Shown here one piece after another: positions 1 to 7,842 of a DNA stretch of 64,000 bases. The translations under genes and the position numbers were made by a program. Every line of letters starts with the position of its first letter. Position 1 is the first letter of the stretch. This DNA is from Hymenobacter sp. BT559 (lineage in GTDB: Bacteria; Bacteroidota; Bacteroidia; Cytophagales; Hymenobacteraceae): assembly GCF_016427535.1 (NCBI RefSeq), contig NZ_JAELXV010000001.1, forward strand, positions 558,001-622,000, written 5' to 3'. The notes below the pieces were generated by a model. The model made no database searches. It had not been told where the DNA came from and worked only from the letters and a program-made list of their open reading frames with translations.

Positions 1-2495
1 TGAGCCTGCGCCTGCACGACAAAAACAACGCCCTAGAAGAAGTAGTAGTGCAGGGCCGCCGCGACCCCGAGGGCGAAAACGCCGCCCGGCGCGTCGAGCA
101 AGTGGCCCCAAGCATCGTGAACGTGGTGTCGGCCCAGGCCATTCAGGTATCGCCCGATATTCAGGTAGCCAACGTGCTGCAACGCGTATCGGGCGTGACA
201 CTAGAGCGCAGCACCAACGGCGACGGGCGCTATGCCATCGTGCGGGGCATGGACAAGCGCTACAACTACACGCTCGTCAACGGCATCAAGATTCCGAGCC
301 CTGACCCCTACAACCGCTACGTGCCGCTCGACATCTTCCCGGCCGACCTGCTGCAGCGCTTGGAGGTTACCAAAGCGCTCACGCCTAGCATGGAAGGCGA
401 TGCCACCGGCGGCGTGGTGAACATGGTAATGAAGGACGCGCCCGCCGAGCGCACCCTCACGGGGCAGCTGGGCACCGGCTACGGGCAGCTGTTTTTCGAC
501 CGCTCGCTGCTGAGCTTCGACCGGGGCGCCATCAACCAGAAGTCGCCGGCCGACCGCAACGGGGCCGACTACCAAGCCAAAACCAGCGACTTTCCGTGGG
601 CCACCTTCAGCCAGAAAACGGCCCGGCCCAACCTGCTCGGCAACCTGACGTTTGGCAGCCGCTACGGCAAAGACCAGCGCCTAGGCGTGCTGCTGGCCGG
701 CTCATACCAGGGCCAGACCCGCGGCTCGGATGGCTACTTTTACGAAACGGGTATTACCCAAGACAACTACCCTGTGCTGCGCACGCTGCACGTGCAGCAA
801 TACTCGACTCGCCAGGAGCGCCTAGGGCTGAATGCCAAGCTCGACTACCGCCTCGATAGCCGCAATACGCTGCGCTTCTACGGCGTGTACTTGCAGCTCG
901 ATGAGGCACAGGCGCGCTTCGAAACCGATACTACTTATAAAGGCAACGCCCGCCCCGACGTGGACCGCCGCCTGCGCTCGCGCCTCCAGCGCCAGGGCCT
1001 CGCCAACGGTACGCTGCAAGGCGAGCACCAGCTCACGGAAAAGCTGTCGGCGAGCTGGTCGCTGGTGTACTCGCGGGCTACCAATAACGTGCCCGACGTA
1101 ACCGAGCAAGACCTCAAGCTGACTTCGGCCGGCAACCGCTACCAGGACGTAAGCCGCATCTGGCTCGACAACCACGACCAGGACAAAGCCGCGTACCTGA
1201 ACCTGAAATACACTCTGGCCGAAGGCCTGGAGCTGGGCCTAGGTGGCCTCTACCGCGATAAAGACCGCACCAACCGCTACCTGAGCTACCAGTTGCGCGC
1301 CTCGGGTCAAACGGCGGTGAATGAGCAGGATATCAATTCGGAAACCTACACGGTATTTAACCCACAGGGCATTTATGTGGGCAACAACAACTACTCGGCC
1401 ACCGAGCGGATAGCTGCTGGCTATGGCCAAGTGCGCTTGGTGCGCGGGGCCTGGGAAGTCCTAGGTGGCGTGCGGGCCGAGCGCACCAACCAGCAGTACC
1501 TCACAACCTTGCCCGTGACAGAAGCGGCCTACAAGGGCCGCCAGCTTTACACCGACTTTCTGCCCAGCCTGCACCTGCGCTATGCGCTGAGTGCGCGCCA
1601 AAACCTGCGAGCGTCGTATTTCTCGTCCATTAGCCGACCCAGCTTTTTTGAGCTGACGCCCCACAACAACGCGGGCAGCGTGAGCGAAAGCAACGTGTAT
1701 CCCGAGGCGGGCAACCCTTACCTGCGCCGCACCCAAGCGCAGAACCTCGATTTGCGCTACGAATTCTTCGGGGCTGGCAACGACCAGGTGATGGTGGGCG
1801 CGTTTTACAAACGCCTACAGAATCCGATTGAATACGCCCTGACCAACCCCCTGCAGTACGACCCGACTACCGGCCAGGTAAGGCCCGCTGCTAATACCAC
1901 CGCCGTGGTGTACCAGCCCATCAATGCGGGCACGGCCACCAACTATGGCTTCGAGTGGGTGGGCGTCAAGTTCTTTGGCCCGATTGGGCTATCGACCAAC
2001 TACACCTTCACAGTATCGGAAATCACGACCAGTAAGTCGCGCAACGCCACGGCCGGCGACGCCAGCCTGAACGTGATGCAGAAGCGCTCGCTGCAAGGCC
2101 AGTCGAAGCATGTGGGCAACGCCTCGCTGCTTTACAAAAGCCCGCGCCTAGGTCTCGATGTGCAGCTCGCCTACGTGTACACGGGGGCGCGCATTGTGCA
2201 AGTGGGCCAGTTTCTGGGCCTCGACTACTGGCAGCGGGCACAGTCGCAGCTCGACTTTTCGGCCGAGAAGCGCCTCACCCCAGCCGATAAGCGCTTTGGG
2301 CTGACGGCCTACGTGAAGGTGCAAAACCTGCTGAACACGCCTTACCAGGTTGACATTCTGGCCCCCGGCGCCCCGGCCGCGGCGGGCAGCCCCGCCACGG
2401 TCACCTATCCCTTCCAGGGCAATGCCGACCGGGTATCGGTGGTAAACCAGACTTATAAAGCTTACTACCTGGCGGGGCTGCGCTTTCGCTTCTAA
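1..2495 (+). CDS. TonB-dependent outer-membrane receptor, 5' partial
   Basis: This is an outer-membrane beta-barrel for energised import. The reading frame is open from base 3 and shows a TonB-box-like segment (LEEVVVQG) before the first ATG at 48, so the true start, signal peptide and any carboxypeptidase-regulatory domain lie outside the window. The plug carries the RGMDKRYN...LNGIKIPSP and GDATGGVVN motifs, and the barrel ends in an aromatic residue (RFRF), as expected for BAM-inserted proteins. The same plug pattern (RGxxxRYN, PS, DIxPxxL, GDxAGG) recurs in the receptor at 21022-23850. There is no SusD; instead a beta-helix lipoprotein follows 172 bp downstream, then a phytase, which suggests an organophosphate-related ligand. 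The family is certain; the substrate is inference from context. Confidence 0.9.
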   Translation, partial: SLRLHDKNNALEEVVVQGRRDPEGENAARRVEQVAPSIVNVVSAQAIQVSPDIQVANVLQRVSGVTLERSTNGDGRYAIVRGMDKRYNYTLVNGIKIPSPDPYNRYVPLDIFPADLLQRLEVTKALTPSMEGDATGGVVNMVMKDAPAERTLTGQLGTGYGQLFFDRSLLSFDRGAINQKSPADRNGADYQAKTSDFPWATFSQKTARPNLLGNLTFGSRYGKDQRLGVLLAGSYQGQTRGSDGYFYETGITQDNYPVLRTLHVQQYSTRQERLGLNAKLDYRLDSRNTLRFYGVYLQLDEAQARFETDTTYKGNARPDVDRRLRSRLQRQGLANGTLQGEHQLTEKLSASWSLVYSRATNNVPDVTEQDLKLTSAGNRYQDVSRIWLDNHDQDKAAYLNLKYTLAEGLELGLGGLYRDKDRTNRYLSYQLRASGQTAVNEQDINSETYTVFNPQGIYVGNNNYSATERIAAGYGQVRLVRGAWEVLGGVRAERTNQQYLTTLPVTEAAYKGRQLYTDFLPSLHLRYALSARQNLRASYFSSISRPSFFELTPHNNAGSVSESNVYPEAGNPYLRRTQAQNLDLRYEFFGAGNDQVMVGAFYKRLQNPIEYALTNPLQYDPTTGQVRPAANTTAVVYQPINAGTATNYGFEWVGVKFFGPIGLSTNYTFTVSEITTSKSRNATAGDASLNVMQKRSLQGQSKHVGNASLLYKSPRLGLDVQLAYVYTGARIVQVGQFLGLDYWQRAQSQLDFSAEKRLTPADKRFGLTAYVKVQNLLNTPYQVDILAPGAPAAAGSPATVTYPFQGNADRVSVVNQTYKAYYLAGLRFRF

Positions 2496-2501
2496 CGCAG
2501 A

Positions 2502-2621
2502 GACCCCACCCCCAGCCCCTCCCCTCCGGGAGAGGGGAGCCTGACGCTTAGTTACGTCCGCTAACGTCAGTTTACGGTCGGCACCCCTCTCCCGGAGGGG
2601 AGGGGCCGGGGGTGGGGTCTC
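2502..2621. repeat. Family A GC-rich inverted repeat, copy 1
   Basis: Two arms of about 40 bp (2502-2543 and 2582-2621) are near-perfect reverse complements with core CCCCTCCCCTCCGGGAGAGG, separated by a 38-bp unrelated loop. Other copies lie at 43477-43645 and 48579-48696. This one sits right after the receptor stop, between it and the beta-helix lipoprotein gene. The transcript would form a very stable hairpin that could attenuate readthrough or protect mRNA ends. Confidence 0.85.
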
Positions 2622-2667
2622 ACGGCCAGCGAGTTTCTAGCTTATTAACTGCTACCTAAATAAAATT

Positions 2668-4062
2668 ATGCGCCTCACGCTACTATCCACGGCCGCCACG
2701 CTCTTGCTGGGCAGCGCGCTGCTTTCATCCTGCGAAGAGCTTATTGACATTGCCGCGCCCGTGCAAACGGTAGGGCAAGCCTTCAGTGGCGACACGCTGC
2801 GCAGCCCCCTCAAGGGCACTATTGCGGGGCGCACGGCCCCGTACTACATGGTTTCCGACGTTACGATTAACGACGGCGACACGCTGCTGCTACAGCCAGG
2901 GGTGAAGATTATGGTGATTGGCAAGTCTAAGTCGGCCAGCACGTTTGGGCAGGCCAGCAACAACCCCGGCTTTATCGTGAACGGCTCGCTGCTGAGCCTC
3001 GGCACCAAGACCCAGCCGGTGGTTATGACCATTGCCGACGACCTAAAGGGCGACCCAACGCAGGTGCAAAGCGCGGCCACCGACCCGGCCTTTAAGGGCT
3101 ACTGGGGCGGCATCAACGCCGATGGGGCATCGCTGCTGGTGCTGCGACACACCGACCTAGGGTACGTGGGTGGCCCCTACGGCGCCAATGCGCCCACCGG
3201 CTACGCGGCCGGTGACCCCAAAATTGGGGTGTCGATGCTGGCCAAGAAAAGCAACGCTATCTGCGTGCTAGAAGACAGTTACTTCCACGGCAGCGTCGAT
3301 GATTTTGTGCGGCTGCAAAGCTGCAAGTTTAGCATCATGCGCAACCGCTTCGAGAAAGCTGGCAAGACTGGCGGCGAGGCCGTTAATCTCAAGGCCGGCT
3401 GTGTGGGCGATGTGGCCTATAACACCTTCGTGGGTGCGGCTACCAATGGCACCAAAGTGGCTTCGGTAGCGGCCGCGGCCGTGCAAACCAACGTGGCTAC
3501 TTACAACAACACGTACCTCAACTGCGGCTACCGCCAAACCAAGTCGGGCCGCGGTGGCTCCATCAACTACGAGGTGCAAGCGGCCGGCAAGGTATATAAC
3601 AATCTGATTGTGAACTGCCGTTTTGGCCTGCGCCTGCGCTCCGACTCGCCGCCGGATGTAGCCAACCTACAATACGACCACCAGTACTACTACGGCAGCA
3701 CCAGCTACCACGTAGCCGAGTTCAACGCCGCCACCGCCGGCTCGACCACCGCCAACCAGCCCAACGACACTCGCGGTGCGGCTGGGGCCAATGACCCCAA
3801 GTTCGTGATTGCCGACCTAGGGACCGCCGCGGGCACCACCGCCGCCCCGACTACTGCCATGCAGTGGGCCAACTTTCTGAATCCGACCACCAACCTGCGT
3901 CTGCAAGGCAGCTCGCCAGCCATCGGCAAGGGCACCGTCGCCTTCACGCCGCTCAATGCTGTGGGCAACTTCAGCGTACGTGGCCTGTTTACGCCTACCA
4001 GCACCGCGCCGGGCGCCGATGTGGGGGCGTATCAGTCGGGCAACGTGGGCAATCAACAGTAA
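2668..4062 (+). CDS. Beta-helix surface lipoprotein paired with TonB receptor
   Basis: A 464-residue protein with a type II signal peptide (MRLTLLSTAA..., lipobox LLSSC, Cys22). The remainder has right-handed parallel beta-helix character: short repeated strands with V/I/N ladders, a 'GDTLLLQPGVKIMVIG' opening rung like pectate-lyase-fold domains, a 'YWGGI' motif, and many Asn/Gly turns. No catalytic site is recognised, so a binding role is more likely than lyase activity. It directly follows the TonB receptor, and a related lipoprotein (19420-20931) directly follows the related receptor at 21022-23850. This lets me infer that it is a receptor partner playing a SusD-like capture role. Function is not established; many homologues are simply called hypothetical. 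Confidence 0.75.
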   Translation: MRLTLLSTAATLLLGSALLSSCEELIDIAAPVQTVGQAFSGDTLRSPLKGTIAGRTAPYYMVSDVTINDGDTLLLQPGVKIMVIGKSKSASTFGQASNNPGFIVNGSLLSLGTKTQPVVMTIADDLKGDPTQVQSAATDPAFKGYWGGINADGASLLVLRHTDLGYVGGPYGANAPTGYAAGDPKIGVSMLAKKSNAICVLEDSYFHGSVDDFVRLQSCKFSIMRNRFEKAGKTGGEAVNLKAGCVGDVAYNTFVGAATNGTKVASVAAAAVQTNVATYNNTYLNCGYRQTKSGRGGSINYEVQAAGKVYNNLIVNCRFGLRLRSDSPPDVANLQYDHQYYYGSTSYHVAEFNAATAGSTTANQPNDTRGAAGANDPKFVIADLGTAAGTTAAPTTAMQWANFLNPTTNLRLQGSSPAIGKGTVAFTPLNAVGNFSVRGLFTPTSTAPGADVGAYQSGNVGNQQ

Positions 4063-4079
4063 CGTAACAAATGCTAGCT

Positions 4080-4175
4080 GTCATGCAGAGCGCAGCAAAG
4101 CCTCTCGCGTGGCGCGGTAACTTCTTACCTAGGTAGACGCCAACGCGCGAGAGGCTTTGCTATGCGCTGCCTGAC
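4080..4175. repeat. Family D inverted repeat
   Basis: The arms at 4080-4110 (TCATGCAGAGCGCAGCAAAG then CCTCTCGCG) and 4142-4175 are imperfect reverse complements around a loop containing CCTAGG. The outer arm resembles families B and C (TCAT-GC-GAGCG-AGC-AAGC plan). It lies between the lipoprotein and phytase genes and supplies a spurious upstream ATG at 4162. Confidence 0.7.
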
Positions 4176-4203
4176 CGATATTAATGCTATTTCTTTGCTA
4201 AGA

Positions 4204-5334
4204 ATGCCCCTTTCTACTCTGCGTACCCCGGCCGCAACACTGCTCCTGAGTGTGGCTGCGCTGCTACCCACCGGCTGCCAACACGTCGTCCAGGCTACTA
4301 GCAGCACCCCGACCGTCGGCCTCGCTGATGATGGCACTAATACCGGCCCCGGCGTGGTGCGCCCCGTGGTGGTGACCCAGCCCGTGCGCTACGACACCGA
4401 CGACCCCGCCATTTGGGTGAATGTTCAGGACCCCGCTAAGAGTCTGATAATTGGAACCGATAAGGACTCGGATGGTGGGCTATATGTCTTTGATTTGCAA
4501 GGCAAGGAAGTGCCCGGCAAGTCGGTGCACGGCCTCAAGCGCCCCAACAACGTGGACTTGGCCTACGGCCTAAAGCTCGGTGGCCAGCCCACCGACTTTG
4601 CCCTCGTGACGGAGCGCGAAACCGGCAAGCTGCGCGCCTTCCGCCTGCCCGACATGCAGCCCCTCGACTACGGCAACCTCGACGTATTTGTGGGGGCGCC
4701 GGATGAGCAGCGGATGCCGATGGGCGTGGCCATCTACACCCGGCCCACCGATGGCGCCATGTTCGCGGTAGTAGGCCGCAAAACCGGACCTAGCAAAGGC
4801 TACTTGGCCCAGTACCGCCTGGCCGACGATGGCCAGGGCCAACTTACCATGACGCAGGTGCGCACCTTTGGCACCTGGAGCGGCAAGAAGGAAATTGAGT
4901 CCATCGCTGTCGATAACGAGTTAGGCTTCATCTACTACTCCGATGAAGGGGTAGGGGTGCGCAAGTACTACGCCGACCCCGCCAAAGGCGACGCCGAGCT
5001 GGCGCTGTTTGCCAAAATTGGCTTCACCGAAGACCACGAAGGCATTTCCATCTACAAAACTGGCCCTAAGACCGGCTATATTCTGGTGTCGGACCAGGGC
5101 GCCAGTCAGTTCCGCTTCTTTCCGCGCCAGGGCACCGCTGCTGACCCCAACGCGCATCCCGAACTACGCGCCGTGAAAGTAGCCGCCCACTTTAGCGACG
5201 GCTCCGACGTGACCAACGTGCCGCTAAACGCTCAGTTTCCGCACGGCTTGTTCGTGGCCATGTCCGACAACAAAACCTTCCACTACTACCGCTGGGAAGA
5301 CATTTTGGGTAAGGACGTAAAAGCAGTGGAGTAA
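4204..5334 (+). CDS. Beta-propeller (3-)phytase lipoprotein
   Basis: Phytases of this Ca2+-dependent six-bladed propeller family remove phosphate from phytate. The start at 4204 gives a clean lipoprotein signal (MPLSTLRTPAATLLL..., lipobox LPTGC, Cys25); the in-frame ATG at 4162 lies within an inverted repeat and is unlikely. The family hallmark YDTDDPAIWV is at residues 63-72, followed by GTDKDSDGGLYVFDLQGK, the VERETGKLR-like TERETGKLRAF blade, and the C-terminal EDHEGISIY and LVSDQGASQFRFF motifs, which carry the acidic metal-binding residues. Length 376 fits single-domain members. The enzyme is expected to be membrane-anchored facing the periplasm or the cell surface. Its setting between a TonB receptor module and an organophosphate transporter supports a phosphorus-scavenging role. 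Confidence 0.93.
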   Translation: MPLSTLRTPAATLLLSVAALLPTGCQHVVQATSSTPTVGLADDGTNTGPGVVRPVVVTQPVRYDTDDPAIWVNVQDPAKSLIIGTDKDSDGGLYVFDLQGKEVPGKSVHGLKRPNNVDLAYGLKLGGQPTDFALVTERETGKLRAFRLPDMQPLDYGNLDVFVGAPDEQRMPMGVAIYTRPTDGAMFAVVGRKTGPSKGYLAQYRLADDGQGQLTMTQVRTFGTWSGKKEIESIAVDNELGFIYYSDEGVGVRKYYADPAKGDAELALFAKIGFTEDHEGISIYKTGPKTGYILVSDQGASQFRFFPRQGTAADPNAHPELRAVKVAAHFSDGSDVTNVPLNAQFPHGLFVAMSDNKTFHYYRWEDILGKDVKAVE

Positions 5335-5337
5335 CCT

Positions 5338-5429
5338 TTAAGCCTGTCATGCTGAGCCCTGCGAAGCATCTCATACCGCTAAGCAAAGTGGTAGAGATGC
5401 TTCACAGGGCTCAGCATGACAGGCTTAAA
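5338..5429. repeat. Family B inverted repeat, copy 1
   Basis: Arms TTTAAGCCTGTCATGCTGAG... (5338-5372) and ...CTCAGCATGACAGGCTTAAA (5393-5429) are reverse complements for about 35 bp around a short loop (ACCGCTAAGCAAAGTGG). It starts 4 bp after the phytase stop, so it may also act as the 3' hairpin of that message. Other copies lie at 41474, 46856 and 50023. Confidence 0.85.
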
Positions 5430-5612
5430 TGACAAAGTCAGCCTTTGTCTTACTAGTTGTGAGCCGTTGAGGACAATCGCAATAGTCAGAATAACCGTTT
5501 ACTTATTTTCAACAGTCATCCACAATTTGTTAACGCATACACAACCTAGCCGAAACTAGTTGCGCTGAGCTAAAGCCCAATTTTGCCTGCCGAAAGTACC
5601 AACCCGGTAGCC

Positions 5613-6935
5613 ATGTTTAAGCTCTTGCCTTCTACGCCCTTGCATCGCTGGCAGCTCCGCACGGGCGTGAGCTTATTCGTAGGGTACAGCGCGTACTACC
5701 TGTGCCGGTCCAACCTAGCAGTGGCTGCGCCGCTGCTCATCCGCGAGTTTGGCAGCCGGGGGCTTAATAAGGAAGTGCTGGGGCAAATTGCCTCGCTAGG
5801 TGTGCTGTGCTACGCCGCAGGCAAAGTGGTGAATGGCGTGCTAGGCGACTTGCTGGGCGGTAAGCGTATTTTTTTGCTCGGCATGGTAGGCGCGGTGGTG
5901 GCCACGGTAGCATTTGGGCTAGGGCAGGGCGTGACGGTGTTTTTTGGGGCGTGGGCGCTGAACCGCCTCATACAGGCGATGGGTTGGGCCGGGCTGGTTA
6001 ACATCACGGCCAACTGGTTTTCGTACCGCTCCTACGGCAAGATAATGGGAGTGCTCAGCCTCAGTTACCTAGTGGGGGACATTGCCGCCAAGCTCATCCT
6101 AGGGCAGCTGCTGACGCTGGGGGTGGGCTGGCGCGGGCTGTTTGGAGCCGCGGCGGCCATCTTGGCGCTGGTGGCGCTGGCCAACTGGTGGGCACTAGCC
6201 CCCACACCCGCCAGTGTGGGGCTGCCCGCCCCGCCCACCAACCCCGATAGCCTGTTTGACACCGACGCAACCGCCGGGCAGCCCGCCTCACTGGGCGCCT
6301 TGCTGCGGCCGTATTTCAATAGCCCAGCGTTTTTGCTGATGCTCATGCTATCCTTTGGCCTCACGGCGTTGCGCGAGGCATTTAGCTTTTGGGTGCCGAC
6401 GTATCTGGTCGAGGCCGCGCACCTTTCCGAAAGCGCCGCCTCGCAGTACAGCGCGCTGTACTCGGCTTTTGGCATGCTTTCTATCCTGGGCGCAGGCTAT
6501 GTTTCCGATACCTGGCTGCGGGGACAGCGCGGGCCGCTGCTGCTTGGGGCCTGCCTAGGGCTGGTGCCCGTGCTGGTACTGATGGCCCAGCCGGCCAGCA
6601 GCCGCGTGCTGCCGCTGGTGCTCACTTCGCTCGTGGGGCTGTTGCTCCTAGGTCCCTACTCCTTCTTGGCTGGCGCCATGGCCCTCGATGCCGGTGGGCG
6701 GCGGGGAGCAGCCACGGCGGCGGGCCTCATCGATGCGGTGGGCTACGTGGGCAGCACCGGTGCCCTATGGCTAACCGGCCGGATGGCCGAGCGCCAAGGC
6801 TGGGGCGTGGCCTTTCTGGCGCTAGCCGTGCTGGCTGCTAGCACGGCGCTGGCGGCCTGGGTTTTTTATCGCACCCAAGAGCAGCGGCCTAGTCAAGCAG
6901 CGCCAATAAGGGCAACCCCAGTCGTTGACCTATAG
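5613..6935 (+). CDS. MFS transporter, organophosphate:phosphate antiporter (GlpT/UhpT-like)
   Basis: A 440-residue inner-membrane protein with about 12 hydrophobic helices. The N-terminal half has the OPA-family pattern: YYLCRSNLAVAAPLL in TM1, then KVVNGVLGDLLGGKR between TM2 and TM3, and GWAGLVNITANWFSYRSYGK in the TM4-5 region. Characterised OPA members exchange glycerol-3-phosphate or hexose-6-phosphate for inorganic phosphate. The ATG at 5613 is chosen over the TTG at 5583 because it gives a typical short cytoplasmic N-terminus. Neighbouring phytase, phosphodiesterase and phosphonate genes suggest a phosphorylated or phosphonylated small molecule, but the substrate cannot be read from sequence. 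The 278 bp upstream are AT-rich apart from the repeat at 5338-5429, and no exact promoter box was found. Confidence 0.85.
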   Translation: MFKLLPSTPLHRWQLRTGVSLFVGYSAYYLCRSNLAVAAPLLIREFGSRGLNKEVLGQIASLGVLCYAAGKVVNGVLGDLLGGKRIFLLGMVGAVVATVAFGLGQGVTVFFGAWALNRLIQAMGWAGLVNITANWFSYRSYGKIMGVLSLSYLVGDIAAKLILGQLLTLGVGWRGLFGAAAAILALVALANWWALAPTPASVGLPAPPTNPDSLFDTDATAGQPASLGALLRPYFNSPAFLLMLMLSFGLTALREAFSFWVPTYLVEAAHLSESAASQYSALYSAFGMLSILGAGYVSDTWLRGQRGPLLLGACLGLVPVLVLMAQPASSRVLPLVLTSLVGLLLLGPYSFLAGAMALDAGGRRGAATAAGLIDAVGYVGSTGALWLTGRMAERQGWGVAFLALAVLAASTALAAWVFYRTQEQRPSQAAPIRATPVVDL

Positions 6936-7207
6936 GAAAAATTACACCATAATTAGGTAACGTTTTCGTGACAATAGGCTAAGGCCAGCGCCTGAACTTT
7001 GCTAATAAATAATAGCACCTGGCCATTTGCTAAATCAGTCATTGGGCTGAACACTAGTAGACTATGCTAGAAGTTGACGCAGGTTAGCTAGTACTCTATA
7101 GGTATCACGACATTCTTCTGCCTAGCTGCTAAGGCATGCTTTGGTGGCTCGATTAGCGCCGCCCTGCTTGGGCACGCGGCTAGGATTCTTTCTCTCATTT
7201 TGCGGTA

Positions 7208-7789
7208 ATGGCTGACCAAGTGGAAGTAACTCCTCAGCAGGCAGTAAACCAGGTATTTGGCTTGTATGAAACCCGGGGCGGCGACGATTACATCGGCGAG
7301 CCGGTGTCGCAGCTCGAGCACATGTGGCAGGCCGCCGCGCTGGCCGAGGCCGCTGGGGCCGACGACGAGGTGGTACTCGCCGCCTTCTTCCACGACCTAG
7401 GGCACCTGTGCGCTCCCGACCTAGCGGCCGATTCGATGGCTGGCTTTGGGGCCGTGAACCACGAGCGCTTGGGAGCTGACTACCTGCGGGCGCGAGGCTT
7501 TTCGGAGCGTGTAGCGCGGCTGGTCGAGAGCCACGTGCTGGCCAAGCGCTACCTCACCTACAAGTACCCCAGCTACCTGCGTCAGCTATCAGAGGCCAGC
7601 CTAGCCACGCTGGCCTTTCAGGGCGGGGTGATGAGCGCCGCCGAGGCCACCGCCTTCGAGCAAGACCCCGATGCCGACCTCATTCTGCAATTGCGGCGCT
7701 GGGACGAGCAAGCCAAAGAAACCGACCAGCCCGTGGGCCGGCTCGACCATCTGAAAGCCCTGGCCCTACGCCACTTGCAGCGCGCTTAG
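7208..7789 (+). CDS. PhnZ-like HD-domain diiron oxygenase (phosphonate C-P cleavage)
   Basis: A 193-residue HD-superfamily protein. PhnZ oxidatively splits (R)-1-hydroxy-2-aminoethylphosphonate to glycine and phosphate with a mixed-valent diiron centre. The metal set is visible in order: His38 (QLEHMW), His62-Asp63 (FFHDLGH), His85 (VNHERLG), His109 (VESHVLAKR) and Asp166 (RRWDEQAK). Tyr28 and Glu31 sit 10 and 7 residues before His38, the same spacing as the substrate-gating Tyr24/Glu27 before His34 in PhnZ (recalled from the literature, not aligned). TmpB, acting on trimethylated substrate, is a close alternative. No PhnY/TmpA hydroxylase is visible in the window, so its partner must be elsewhere or replaced. 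The gene ends 53 bp before susC and is probably cotranscribed. A phosphohydrolase role is possible but less likely. Confidence 0.87.
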   Translation: MADQVEVTPQQAVNQVFGLYETRGGDDYIGEPVSQLEHMWQAAALAEAAGADDEVVLAAFFHDLGHLCAPDLAADSMAGFGAVNHERLGADYLRARGFSERVARLVESHVLAKRYLTYKYPSYLRQLSEASLATLAFQGGVMSAAEATAFEQDPDADLILQLRRWDEQAKETDQPVGRLDHLKALALRHLQRA

Positions 7790-7842
7790 CTGAGCGCCGG
7801 CTAGGCCCTAATAATACATATTCTCTCCTCTTTTCTCCTTCT

